Below are positions 25,255 to 37,432 of a stretch of DNA of 64,000 nucleotides, in pieces; position 1 is the first letter of the stretch; every line of letters begins with the position of its first letter. The stretch is taken from assembly GCF_019649055.1 (NCBI RefSeq), contig NW_026570223.1, positions 1,984,001 through 2,048,000 of the forward strand. The letters run 5' to 3'. The notes under the pieces were generated by a model that was given only the letters and a program-made list of their open reading frames with translations, had not been told where the DNA came from and searched no databases. The DNA comes from Paramacrobiotus metropolitanus. Lineage: Eukaryota; Tardigrada; Eutardigrada; Parachela; Macrobiotidae. Made by a program: the position numbers and the translations under genes.

Positions 25255-26513
25255 TGTGGCGGAATTTCTCCGTGATCGTTGTTGGTTATGGATAAAAAGG
25301 AATTAAAATGTATAAAAATACCCTAAAGAGGAGAAAATCATTGAGATGAAGAAGCTGATATGATTTGTTATGGGGAACTAGAGGGTAAATGTGAACCTAA
25401 CATAAGGTACCACAGAAACTGCACTGGGACAACCTTGAGCTGGCTCACCATAAAGGCTCTACACTGACTACGAAGAAGTTTTTCCTCCAAGATCAAACTG
25501 GCAAAAAATTAGGAACCATCTAAAATAAGGAGGGATTAACTAGTCAATGATCTTTTTTTAGGAATTTTCTGCTGGTTAGCCATTAGTCGTTAACTCTAAT
25601 AACATACAAACTTGGTCGATGAAATAAGTGCTGGGTTTGAAAACAAGACGATTTCCAGCAAAGCAGCTGTGCAGGGTTGTAGAAAATGTCACTGAACTGG
25701 CTGAACTGCACCGCCGTCAGTGGAAACCACGTGGTTGAATCGCTTGAACTGCTTGCAGAACAGGAATCATGTGTCCAGAGTTGTATTCCAAGAAGATTTT
25801 TGGGTGCTTTTTGCCCTGTCAGATACCCGTAAAACTACTCGCACGCTACGCGCTCGGAAAAATTTCTCAAAAACATCAAATTTTAATAAGCAAAAAATGA
25901 GAAGTAAACATTTGCGATGTCACAGTAAGAACTGTCACTTTTGTTCTGCTGTGAAATTGGACCCAGATTATTAAGGCACAACACCAAAGATTCCTGTATC
26001 ACCGCCGATAACCGTTATCGCCATATTACAAACTTAGCGGCCAGTATTTTTATTTTGCCCAACCAAGTCCGTTGCGCAGGTTTCCATCCTTTTTCAGTTT
26101 TTCTCTTGGAATAAATAAAAATAGTAAATCTTTGTATCGTTGTCAGTTTACTGTTTATTTATGTATTTGGCAATTTTAATACCATAAGAGACATTTTCGT
26201 ACGAGTGCTGCAGTGTCGATGCGATGCAATCGCACACTTGTTCTTGTCATTTCACTTTGCGTAAATTCCTGATGGTTATCTGATTATCGTTCCAAGCAGG
26301 AGCCAGGAAACATGGTAACGTCTAACTTACGTGCAATGCCACCGTAAATGCTCACGGTGGCATTGACTTGAAAAGTTCAACTTGCTGCTAGAATTTCATA
26401 ATGCAGTTTTCGTGTATGTTTGCATAATAATAATGGTATTGTCCAATTTACGGAGAATTTGTGTGTTAATGCAAATCGCTTTAATAGGGCAAAACTCGCT
26501 TCTCAATCAACAG
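25255..26513. other. Divergent promoter region with a hairpin
   Basis: Separates the starts of REXO1 (minus) and the unrecognised gene (plus). No coding exon identified, although the first exon of the plus-strand gene probably lies in its last few hundred bases. Contains the hairpin at 26334-26365. Confidence 0.4.
26334..26365. repeat. 12-bp perfect stem-loop
   Basis: CAATGCCACCGT (26334-26345) pairs perfectly with 26354-26365 across an 8-nt loop. It lies just upstream of, or inside, the 5' end of the unrecognised gene, so it could be a 5' UTR structure; this is inference. Confidence 0.5.
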
Positions 26514-29119
26514 TGCAGCGTCGTCCGTGTCGAGTCAGGTCTCCAAAGCACCCACTCCGCAACGTCTCGACTTCACGGAAGCGGAGGCGGAGCCCGAGGT
26601 GGACCTTCCCAGTGTGGACGGGGGATCCGATTCTACCCTGCGGCGCTCTCCGCGGCTCCATCGGCCGCAGAGTACGTTGAGCAATCAGGAGAATCACCAG
26701 CCCATGCAGAAACGCCAACGGACTTCGTCTCCCGAAGTCGCCACCCCGAAACGGGCGCGCCTCTCTCCCCGCAACGCCCCGGCTCCGAAGTCGTCTGTTC
26801 CACAGCCAACAGACTCGCCGTTAGGGGGCGCACGCACGGACGCACCGTCTCGAGATAATTTTTGGAATTATCCCAATTTGAGTGTGGCCAGTTGGAAACT
26901 AGTCCACTACCGGTTTGCGGATGTCATACAGCGCTTCGATCAGCATGTCAAAAATTCCAACGCACTGCAAAAGGAACTGGAGCGAGTGTCTCCGCGAACT
27001 ACGCGCAGTGCGGAAAAGGCGCGGCAGGATGTCGAGAGCGAATTAAAGAAGGAGCAAAACCGAGTTAATAAACTACACGCCGTGCTAAATCATGCCAGTC
27101 GTAAGTCGGTTCTTCTATAAAATAAAATTGCTTTGTCCTGTTGGAGGGTTGCATGTGATATTTCGGATTTTTTTTATACTTTTTGTACTGTTTTCTTTAT
27201 AATTACAAATTATTTCTCGGTTATATTCATTTCTACCTATACACCAGTTATATTTTATTCTGTCTTCACAATGAGTCTGATAGTTTTTCCGTAACTGTCG
27301 ATACTACTACGCTTATTTTCTTAGTTAATGCAGGACAACTGAATGTCAGATAAACTGATCTCTATTACTAAATAAAATAAAAATAAGTTTATGACTTTAT
27401 TCATGTATTGGATTAGATAATTCTGAGTCTTATCTTTTCAGATCTTCGGGACGAGTTCAAGTTATACAACGTTGCACCGCTTTATAAACTTCTGGACGCA
27501 CGGCACTCCACCTGGACACTGGCTGACTGCATGAATAAATTAAAGGATAAGATTAAAAAGAGCCTGCTACGGGTTGGTCTCAGTTGTCTTTCCTATCGGG
27601 CAACTTGCTGCGTTTGCTACAATGTCTGTATGTTGTTTCAGAGTGCGCTAGGTGATAAATATACGGATTTCCATCTGATATTTCAGCAATATCGCGGTTT
27701 TGATCCATGCAAAACGGAGTTTGACGAATCAGCGTACGAGCTGAGAATTTATGGCCAACGGAAGAACAGTCAAGAATGGAATTGGAAAAGCCTTATGATT
27801 TTTGGTTCCCTTGGACTCCGTAAAGCGGAATCCTTAATGCATATTGCGGGCGAAGATTTCGCCTTTTACCCGTTCATAATTGGAATCGGTGACTCCGCTA
27901 TCATGAAAGAAGTGTACCGGCATTTGTTTCATTACCACGATGGAGCTGTCAGAGCGCAGCATTTCAGTATTAAGGACATGTGGCCGATAATAGCCTGCTG
28001 TATATTTTATACAGGTAAATACCACACGATATGGCGTTTCTTACATGATTAATTTTGTTCATCTGCATCTATAATTTTGCCGTTATTACGCATATTGTTT
28101 CTGATTGTAAATTATGCACTGAACGCGTCCTTTCTTTGTGACTCAGTTGTCAATCGCTTCTTTCCAATTTCAGCGAAGTTTAAACTGGATGCGCGAACGA
28201 TCAATTTGAACATTACGATTGAAGATACCTCAATACGACGGTCCTTTGCGGACAGTGTGGTGATGATTAATGTTGCCAGTTTAGTGAGGAAGTACATCAC
28301 GAAGTATGAAACATGCGACGACGCCTTTGTTCCTTCGTAATTTCTTCTGTATTGTTTTTACCATTTGTAGATTGACCGAGCCGTTGGTCGATGCCGCGGA
28401 GTTAATGAGGGAAGTTATGCCAAAGGATCAGGTTGAAGAAGTCCGCTGTTTTGTACAGAAGGAAATCGAATCCCGCCACAATTGCCGGTGGAACGAAGAG
28501 ACAATGGTGATAAAGCGGGTTCAGATGAAAGAAATCTCTATCAAAAGTGATGGAACTTTAAAGGTAGATTTTGCAATACGCCGCATAAATGTTTATTTGA
28601 TCCAAGCACTGAATTAATATTGCTGACGGTCTTTTCGCAGAGGGTTGTGGTAGCAGTGCATACGCTATACGAGCAGGAATCTGTTTGACCGTGTGATATA
28701 GAAGTTTATTCATCATAATCATAACCGGTGCCATGTTGGTATCTAAATTGTTCTGAAAAAATGCAAAGCAAATGGTGACGATGTGCTGTCGTATTTAACG
28801 TTAAAGATATAGTTTTACTATTCAGTACCGTGAATACCAGTACACCGGTTGTGGGTTTTATAGAAAATAATAGATGTTGCGTTATTTGTAGTTCCAAAGC
28901 CACCTCCAAGCAATATCCTTCCTCTACTTCTATAGCAAATACCGTACTCGGGCTTACCTACATCCCATCCATGGGGTGACCGAGGATGACCTTTATGAAG
29001 ATCCACCCCAAAGTGATGATGCCACTATCAATTTGCCCCCGACAGACGATAGCGGTTTTAGCACTGCCAGCGCACGCGACACGAGAAAATCGCAGATAAA
29101 TGGTACTCTGGTATATTAG
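26514..29119 (+). CDS. Unrecognised seven-exon nuclear-looking protein
   Basis: Exons 26514-27100, 27442-27572, 27642-28014, 28174-28303, 28371-28563, 28641-28682 and 28892-29119, all phase-consistent, roughly 560 residues. The N-terminus is charged and Ser/Pro/Arg-rich (RRSPRLHRPQ, ATPKRARLSPR), like a disordered nuclear-targeted tail. Residues about 120-195 have coiled-coil character, followed by a mixed globular region and an acidic Ser/Thr-rich end. I recognise no family. The start is unresolved: a stop precedes the first exon shown, which opens at an acceptor-like AG, so a short upstream exon is likely; the first in-frame ATG is at 26704. The 69-nt segment 27573-27641 keeps frame and could be retained. 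Exons 6 and 7 were added because donors and acceptors join in phase 0; skipping them leaves a stop at 28617. Confidence 0.65.
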
Positions 29120-30062
29120 CTGCTGTTTTTCTGAACTTTTATTTATTGTTGTTAAGGAATTCCTTGCTTGGGTTAGACTTCGCTGGTTAGATGTTCCCGT
29201 CGTATTTTCGATGGATCGAGTGATCTTTGTATTTAATATCTTGTTATGTTTTAGTACGTGTTTTTTGTTGGACACGTTTAGAAAGAGGCAAAAGTGATTG
29301 TGTCTATCCATACTTGTACTGACGTTTTAATGTGCGTTACCGTTACGAAGAAATATGTTAGTAGAAACTCTATGGGTGGGCGCCGGGCGATTAAACCAGA
29401 AAATTAAAATCTTTGGAAATTTAAATTCCTGTTTGGTAAGTTTCTCTTAGCGGAACCATTATTGTATATTATCATTATGACAGCATTATATTTTTATTGT
29501 ACACCATTTGAGGATTTTTTTATCTGGTTTCAATCTGCTACTGTACAGTGTACATATAAAATTCACTAGAATTATAGCATTTGTGATCTGGGATAGCCTG
29601 CCCATGCAGGCCTACTGGCCCCTCATATCGCCCGTATAGCAGGCTGGGCGGTACAAAACAACCTATCAATTTTCATTTCCTGCGTATGTTTTCTCAGTTT
29701 GTGCCTTTCTGGAGCTACGGCACATTGTAGCGTAGCTGCACTGCTTTCTCTTTTTTATCCCGTTGTGCACCGACGACCATTCCCTCGGCAGGGTTACTCC
29801 GCATGTTGATCGATCCAATAAATCAATAATAACACTGTTTCGTTGGCAAGACGCTCCTTTGCTGCAGTGGAAACTCGGATGTTAGTAACTTCGCAAGTGT
29901 CGTTTTAAGTTGTGCTGGTTGCAGCCAGAGTTCCCAGTTGACTCCGTCGCGGGGATAATTATGCTGTGTGTGATCCTTATAAAACAGTTTTTGACGGAAT
30001 TATAATTTTTTGACTTTGTTTATCGTTGCTTGTTGGATTATTTCCTCGGAATTTTATTCAAA
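29120..30062. other. Intergenic, Munc18 promoter side
   Basis: No gene recognised. The end near 30062 should contain the promoter and 5' UTR of the Munc18 gene. A 65-codon hydrophobic plus-strand frame at 29100-29297 overlaps the end of the previous gene and looks random. Confidence 0.45.
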
Positions 30063-33000
30063 ATGTCGTTGAAGCAGACTGTGGGCAACAGTAAGTGCGA
30101 AGTTAAAACTTGACAGCGTTTTAGTGTTTATTGCGGGACTTTTATGTTTGCTAGCATAATAAGCTTATTGTTGGAGATTTTCAGGTGATTATGAGTTGCG
30201 TGTTGTATTGTAGAAATTCTGAAAGAGGTACTGCAATCAGTGAAAGAAAAAGGCAAATGGAAGGTTCTTGTGGTGGACCAGCTGAGTATGCGCATGATCA
30301 GTTCGTGTGTGAAGATGCACGACATTATGAACGAAGGAATCACAAGTAAGCGCCTGCTATGGTTTCCCTGTTATCGATGTGCATACGCCAGTACATCGTT
30401 ACGGGAGGGGTGTTACGATTGCGCACTTTTTCATCCCTTTGTTTATTTTTTCAGTCGTGGAAGATCTAATGAAGCGTCGCGAGCCTTTAGTGAACATGGA
30501 GGCCATTTATTTGATCACACCAGTGGAGAAATCTCTGGAACATCTTATTAATGACTTCCAGAATCCCCTGAATCACCAGTACAAGGGAGCCCACATATTC
30601 TTCACCGAAGCGTGTTCGGATGACATGTTTTCTCATCTCTCCAAATCGATATCCTCCAAGTTTATTAAAACGCTGAAAGAAATTAATCTGGCATTCTTGC
30701 CTTACGAATCCCAGGTAAATTTATGTTTTTATAAGTGTTTCGTAAGTTCTGCATTTACCTGCCACCCAGTACTAGTATAATTATTTCTGTTTAGTGTTTA
30801 TTATTTGTTAATATTCTTATTTCAGTTTTTTTGCTCGGCATATGTTTAAATTATTCGAATTTGTTGTAAGAATTTAAATTTGTTTAAGAATTTTAAAATT
30901 GTTATTGCGCACTGATTCCGTAGGAGATCGTTATAAACCTTTTTCTTAAATTTTGAACAGAAAGATAATTATGCATTTAACGTTACGAAAACACTATCAT
31001 TTCGCCTTACCACGGCATTTTGACTGAGATGCTCTTAAATTTTATTGAGTTAATTTTTTAGAATTTTTATTTTGAATAAATTCGTTCATAATATTTTGCG
31101 CAGATATTTTCCTTGGATTGCCCTGAAACATTCCAGTTCTTCTACAACCCACAGAAAGCAGGTGGTCGGAATAATTTCCTGGAGCGAGTGGCTGAGCAAA
31201 TTGCCACTTTGTGTGCCACTTTGGGAGAGTATCCGGCAATTCGTTATCGTAGCGATTTTGAAAAGAATTTTGAATTAGCACAACTGGTCCATCAGAAGTT
31301 GGAAGCTTATAAAGCCGATGATCCATCAATGGGCGAGGTATGAAGGGAATCTATTATTATGAATCATGTCATCGTCGTATTTGAGATACGTACTTTTTAT
31401 TGTTTAATAATTGTTTAAAAGTTGTCGTTCGTAATAGTAGTTATGATTCGGTGTTTACTGGTATTGTTTTTGACCTACGTATGACTGATTATAGGAAGGT
31501 AACAGCAAATTCATAGTGTTGAAAGTGACTTGAAGCCTTCCTTGTTTTTTTATGGTTACGGTTTTTACGGTTGACTTAGGGCCCAGAAAAAGCACGATCT
31601 CAATTGATTATTGTGGACCGTGGATTTGATTGCGTCACGCCGCTGCTACATGAGTTGACGCTGCAAGCGATGGTGTATGATTTGCTACCAATTGAAAACG
31701 ATGTTTACAAATACGAGACAGCCGGGAGTCACGACATGCGCGAAAAGGAGATTCTTCTGGATGAAGGCGATGATATCTGGGTTAATTATCGCCATAATCA
31801 TATTGCCCATGTTACCAAGTAAGTTATAGGATAGTGATGTTCCTCATTTGAGTATGTTTAGTATTTAGTTCAATCAGCAGAGTTCGAATCCACAGTGGTT
31901 TTGTTTTAATTTGTAACCACAAGCGAAAAGTATATCGCAGCTGTAGTCGTAACTGGAGACACATTTGAGGTATACGATTTGGGTAAAACTAAGAATGAAA
32001 TGAGTGCAAAAAAAGTACTGTGACTCGTCCATATCAACATTCTCGTTATATTCGTCTAGGAACATCACTGCTGGACTGAAGAAGTTCATGGAACAACACA
32101 CCCAGAAAAACACAGAGAAAATGAATATCAAAGATCTTTCCTTCATGATTAAGCAAATGCCGCAGTACCAGAAGGAACTAAATAAGTATTCTACACACAT
32201 TCATCTAACAGAAGATGCCATGAAGCAGTATGAAAACCATAAAATCGAAAGGCTATGTCGCGCGGAACAGGTGTGTTATATTATTACGCGTGAAATATGG
32301 TTTTTTTTCGACTGAACGTAGAACGTTTCTTACACTTTAACTTTTTTATTCTGTTTGGTTTTCCTTTCTCTTTTGCACGAAGTGTAATATTGCAGATCAA
32401 CATATTTGCATTTTAGGACTTGGCCATGGGCGAGACATCCGAGGGTGAAAAAGTTAAGGATCCCATGCGCGCCATCGTACCCATTCTCCTGGATCAAAAC
32501 TATACTAACTATGACAAATTGCGCATCATTCTTTTGTTTATCCTATCGAAAAACGGCATTCCTGAAGACAACCTCAACAAGCTGATTCATCATGCCCAAA
32601 TGTCAAACGAAGAAAGGAACATTGTGCTGAATATGCAGAACCTCGGTGTCAATATTCTTTCGGATGTAAGTCCAGGTGATTCACACATATTTGCCAATGA
32701 AATAATCATAACGCTCGATGTTACTGCAGAGTGGGCAAAAGCGTCGACAGTGGACGCCGGCACGGAAGCAGCGCATTACGGCGGAAACTTTTGATCTGTC
32801 GCGTTGGTCACCCATTATTAAAGATCTCATGGAAGACGCTGTGGAAGGAAAGCCGGACGGCAAGTGCCTGGATTTGAAGCACTTCCCTTTCTTGCCGGGA
32901 CATCAAAATATGCAGGGTGGACATGTGCCGACCAGGTGAGGGAAGCATGAACATTTTAATCGAAGCTCCGCAAATTTGCACGAACATTCCGGTAACCGAA

Positions 33001-33767
33001 GTATGCGTTCCTGGGAAATTGGGTTTGGTTTTTTTCCAATTGAATATGTTGAACAACGGTTATTTTTATTTATGCGGCCATTAAGCGATTATCGATAGCT
33101 GGTGGGGTTTTTTAAAACTTGACTTGTAACTGTGATTGCACTCGCAGAGGTAATGTTTTTAGCTGAACGGGCGCTTGGATAGCAGATGACACTCGGTCCA
33201 TCATTGCCGGCATTGTTTAGATCGCCTTCGTATCTGTTTGTAAAGCGCCAGTCAAGTTTACGCAGTGTTGTTTGCGATTGGTTATTTTGCCGCATTGTCA
33301 TGGGCTTGTTATGATTTTCAGTGCCCGTTATGGAAACTGGCATAAGGACAAGGCGGCACCGGCTATCCGTACAGGACCGCGGCTGATGTTTTTTATTGTC
33401 GGTGGCGTGACGTATTCGGAAATGCGTACTGCCTATGAAGTGACACAGTCGTCGAAGAATTGGGAAATTCTTGTTGGTAAATATTTGCTTTGTTTTCTGT
33501 GATTGAAATAGTTCATGGACCAGTATGTTCTACTTCCAAAATAATGCTGGTTGTAATATTAACTGGTGATTCGGACACTTGAGTCGCTGACCGGAAGTAT
33601 TTATCACTGAGCGCGGAATCGCCGCGGAAAGGCAAACTAATTGTGTTACGTATCTGAAAGCCTCCATATCGCTGTCAGTTAAACCTGTTCCCGGTTTTGT
33701 AGGTTCAACGCATATCATCACTCCAGAAAGCTTCCTTCAGGATTTGAAAAATTTAGCTGACCAGTAG
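30063..33767 (+). CDS. Rop: Munc18/Rop, syntaxin-binding Sec1 family protein
   Basis: Ten exons: 30063-30090, 30214-30345, 30455-30714, 31104-31337, 31580-31818, 32060-32270, 32417-32665, 32730-32935, 33322-33476 and 33703-33767; every junction keeps phase, giving about 590 residues, the normal family length. Near-identical blocks to animal Munc18-1/Rop/UNC-18 are visible throughout: [38 protein letters not shown]-type, [55 protein letters not shown] and [12 protein letters not shown]. The protein clamps syntaxin and templates SNARE assembly for exocytosis, especially at synapses, from the cytosolic face of the plasma membrane. Nothing appears truncated or altered. Closer to the neuronal Munc18-1 group than to Sly1/Vps33. 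Confidence 0.97.
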
Positions 33768-34434
33768 AAGGACGGAAGCTATGATACGGAATTTCATGAC
33801 AATAATTTCGGAGCAACAACCCCCACATTCCTTTGTACAAAGGATCTTCGGTTAAACCGTAATTATTCTTTTGTTTCCTATACCTGTGCTGCGGGATACC
33901 GCTTGCTGAATTCCCTGGATGTTTTGATCTTTTTCTCGCTAAGTAATGTGTGGTCTAGTCAGTTTTATTATAGAGCAAATGTTGAAAATTTATCCGACAA
34001 TAGTTTGTTTCCACTTTCTCTGCGCGCATTTATCCGTACGTAATGGCTATTGATTCTGCTTTAAGCTTCTGTGTTTTGCATGCTTCGGTTTTGTTTCGCT
34101 GGCATAGTTCAGGTCAGTCGTATAAGTGCAGTAATTGTGAATCTGTGATTTTTCCTCATATTGCGCATATGAAGAATTGTTAATGATTTCATTGTGGCAC
34201 CAATGAAGGATAAATCTTTGGGATCCACTGAAAAAAGTCGGCGGTAATCGTAAGAGTAAAAGGCAGTCTACGCTGCGCAGTAAGAACGCGTAAAGAAGAT
34301 AGAGTTGTAGAAAATTGAGAACTTGATTTATCCGATATTTTAATATGTTCACTAGCGTTCGCGATGTTTCATTCACCATTCCAAACCCGCATTAAGATAT
34401 CTATCAACAGAAAAAGCTGGAAAACTGTCGCCAT
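33768..34434. other. Convergent 3' region of Munc18 and RPL28
   Basis: Presumably the 3' UTRs of the two convergent genes. Open frames are short and unrelated to known families. Nothing else seen. Confidence 0.5.
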
Positions 34435-35380
34435 TTATTTCTTAGTCTTTGACTTTTCGGTCTTGGCTTCTGCAGGCTTCACTCGCTGACTGGAAAGGAT
34501 CGCGCTCGCTCGACGAAGGGCCAGCTGTTTAAACACAAAAAAAGTTAGGTACGCGAATGTAATAATGAAACCAGCAATCCTAAATACAGTAATATAAACC
34601 GCACCATATCTTTCAAAATCTGTTTTATGCCGAAAAAAAATGAAAAATTTACAAAAACGAGTTTACTAAACGGGCTACATTTCGAAAAACCAGCTGTCTG
34701 TTTCACATTACTTCAATGAACAGAAGTGCCAACCAAAAAATGAAATACGATTTTTCCAAGAGTTTCCGATAACCTGACGTACCGATCGAATCTTTCGTGG
34801 GGCTCCAGCACCGCGAAGACTGTTTCGGATGGTGCGATACGATGGTCGCGCGCCACGTTTCAAGTTAGACCTTCTGTTATTCTGCTTCACTTTGCGGGAA
34901 CCTAGAGTACAGAACAAGAAATAAAAAACATGTAATAAATCATAATCACTGAAACGTGAGCTGCCTACGACTAATACGAAAATTTGTGGTTATATTATAA
35001 TGATCTGAAATACGAGCAAACCCTGTATGAGCTATGCGCGTACTATGATATGCTACAGAGAATCACTCTGCAATATTCCAAACGATTGGGAAACGTACCA
35101 ATAGGACGGGAGGTAGTGAAAACTAATCCCTTTGTCCCTGCTGCAGCTGGCTGAATAGCGAAGACATTCCTGTTAGCTATTCCGTTCAAACGAGGGGAAT
35201 TAATTCCTTTCAAATTGCCCGGTTCCTGAACAAAGCAGAATCACACATCACATTTCACGATCACTGCGTCGCGAAGAGCCACGAAGAACTTACCTTGCTG
35301 AAAGTCTTACAGACCCCACGCTGCCTTTTAAGGAAGGCATGGTTGTTGCGAATGATTTGCCAAACCAGATCAGCCGACAT
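34435..35380 (-). CDS. RpL28: 60S ribosomal protein L28 (eL28)
   Basis: Four exons: 35380-35294, 35225-35099, 34901-34783 and 34524-34435; 140 residues, the usual size. The start MSADLVWQIIRNNHAFL matches the conserved eL28 opening, followed by K.PGNLKGINS.RLNG and, near the end, the signature LRRASAILSSQ before a Lys-rich tail. A component of the large cytosolic ribosomal subunit. Introns are short (68, 197, 258 bp); I looked for intronic C/D snoRNA boxes, common in ribosomal protein genes, and found none convincing. Its start faces the THAP gene; before the LTR insertion the two ATGs were about 370 bp apart, probably sharing a promoter region. Confidence 0.95.
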
Positions 35381-35751
35381 TTTTCCGGTGGTAAGGAGTA
35401 AATTATTATCGTTTTAAAATTAAGGGAACAGGACAAACGGCGAAAGACAACAGGAACCACGAAGCTAAATAACACCGGATTCTGGATGGCAAACGAATAG
35501 GATTTTGATTGCCGCATGGTGAGCCGTCAGTCTGAAGTGGCTTCGTGGCAGGCCGTTTGGGCAGCGGAAGCAGCTGATTGAAAAATCTCAGTTTCTGACT
35601 TTCTTGAACACGAACGAGTAATCTTTTTTGTGAAACTTTGTTATTTTCGAGATTCTTTTGTGTCATTTTGGTTTTTTTGAAGTTTTGCCCTTCCGGTCTC
35701 TTTTGCGTTGTTTCTTTAACACGTTTTGGCTCAATGTCAGATAAGAAACTA

Positions 35752-36065
35752 TGATGGTGGATCTAGGAAGAATCCACGGACAGAGACAGAAACGGAATCT
35801 ATCCTGCAGAGTGAGCAGTGTTGTATACTACGAGTTATGCGGAAACGCAAGACACCCGACAATCAACTGCACACTTTATCCCATTCACATGACACTACAG
35901 AAGCTCCCGCAGCAGAATTGCTGCGGGGCTAAAAGAACAGCAGGTTACTCAGACGACGATGGCTAGCAACTGAAGAATCTACCAGATCGAAGAGCTGGTA
36001 GATGGAGCAAAACAACTTAGCACCCGCACCAGTGCGGGTGTGCGGGGAGGCCACTCCTCCTCTCA
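35752..36065 (+). repeat. 5' long terminal repeat, 314 bp
   Basis: Begins TGATGGTGGATC and ends CCTCCTCTCA. Identical to the 3' copy apart from 11 extra bases within the GCAGCAGAATTG stretch around 35905-35925. Contains the same ATGGAGCAAAAC reading start seen in the 3' LTR, here leading into a short dead-end frame. Confidence 0.85.
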
Positions 36066-37124
36066 TGCCTGCGGGTGGAACACGTGAGGTCCTCCGAGCG
36101 TATCGCGCGGCGTCGCGAACTCCCCTCCACGTCTTCCCGGGTTGAAGTCCTGGGTGGCCGCTGGGGCTGTAAACCTCCGCTCACCAGTCCACATAGCCGA
36201 TGCGCATCCTTCACACTGCAGACACGGCCCCGTGCCTGCGGTACTGGAAAAACTGACACATACACTTTCGTTTCACTGTTTTCGCACCTTCGCTTCGGAT
36301 TCGTTTCATTTCTGTATCCGCTGACGTCACCGGTGCCTGCGGTACTGGAAAGACGTCACATACGGCTTGCTTCACATCGGTTTACGGTACACTTCGGTTC
36401 GGCTCGGTTCACGGTTCGCTTCACTTCGGCTCGGTTCGCTTCGGTTTTGGATCCAGTCCGCTCTGACCTCTTTAACCTTGTCTGGGTCAACGCACTGGCT
36501 GCGACGAAATCTACGGTCGAACCCGGAACTAGGGACATCATTCCATTTTCTTCAGTCGGGAAAGGTCACACTCTGAGTAAAATCGGGCAGGGGTTTGGGG
36601 CATTTGAACACTGGTGACCCTGCAAACACCAAAATACGCTTCCTCGGTGGGGAAATTCCGCTGCATCCGTCCAGGAAAGGTCGTCTTCCCAGCAAAATCG
36701 GGCAGGGGGTTGGGGCAAAATGACACTGGTGACCCTGCGGAGCAGCTCACTGCATCGTCTTTGGTGGCAGGGTTCACGTGGGCTTCAGTGGATGGCAGTC
36801 CTTGAGCTGCTGTGGACTGGAGTTGGCGTAGTCGTCGCTGGCTGGCTGCTGACATTCTTGTTGTGCGATATCCACGGTACACCAGTCCGTTACTGGTGGA
36901 AATCGCTGTGACGGTATCCTTATAACCGTTCCATCTTCTTTTCGCGATGACGGCATCCGTATAGCCGTTCCCTTGTTCCATCTTCTTTTCGCGATCCATC
37001 TTCTTTTCGCGATGACGGCATCCGTATAGCCGTTCCCTTTTGCTGCTGCTACTGCGGTATCCTTATAACCGCTTAAACGATTAAAAATGGTCCCAATGGA
37101 TAAACGACACGCTCTGCTACCATA

Positions 37125-37427
37125 TGATGGTGGATCTAGGAAGAATCCACGGACAGAGACAGAAACGGAATCTATCCTGCAGAGTGAGCAGTGTTGTATA
37201 CTACGAGTTATGCGGAAACGCAAGACACCCGACAATCAACTGCACACTTTATCCCATTCACATGACACTACAGAAGCTCCTGCTGCGGGGCTAAAAGAAC
37301 AGCAGGTTACTCAGACGACGATGGCTAGCAACTGAAGAATCTACCAGATCGAAGAGCTGGTAGATGGAGCAAAACAACTTAGCACCCGCACCAGTGCGGG
37401 TGTGCGGGGAGGCCACTCCTCCTCTCA
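37125..37427 (+). repeat. 3' long terminal repeat, 303 bp
   Basis: Same sequence as the 5' copy minus 11 bases. It abuts the target duplication AAACTA, whose last A is the A of the THAP start codon. An ATG inside the LTR (37364) is in frame with the THAP protein and would add 23 residues to it. Confidence 0.85.
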
Positions 37428-37432
37428 AAACT

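Larger units (their letters stand above)
35752..37427 (+). mobile_element. Young non-autonomous LTR element (TRIM-like)
   Basis: Two direct repeats (35752-36065 and 37125-37427), each starting TG and ending CA, enclose 1,059 bp with no gag or pol frame. The element is flanked by a 6-bp duplication, AAACTA, at 35746-35751 and 37428-37433. TG/CA ends, direct terminal repeats and a 4-6-bp target duplication are the hallmarks of LTR retrotransposon insertion. The LTRs are identical except for one 11-nt indel, so the insertion is recent. The interior has GC-rich internal duplications (for example 36931-36974 with 36997-37040). I could not find a clear primer-binding site or polypurine tract, so the exact class is uncertain. 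Orientation is given relative to the THAP gene only by convention. Confidence 0.8.

Noticed and set aside
28818-29006. Minus-strand frame with GRILLGGGFGTTN, kelch-like
   Set aside because: The plus strand of the same stretch is a phase-consistent last exon with better coding character; no flanking kelch exons on the minus strand.
31861-31900. tRNA B-box-like AGTTCGAATCC in a Munc18 intron
   Set aside because: No A box at the right distance and no foldable cloverleaf around it.
34525-35293. Intronic snoRNA in RPL28
   Set aside because: Searched the three introns for C/D and H/ACA boxes; only imperfect TGATTATGA-like matches without a partner box.
36075-36617. 180-codon plus-strand frame inside the LTR element
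   Set aside because: Built of simple CGGTTCGCTT-like repeats with no similarity to gag, pol or env; composition artefact.
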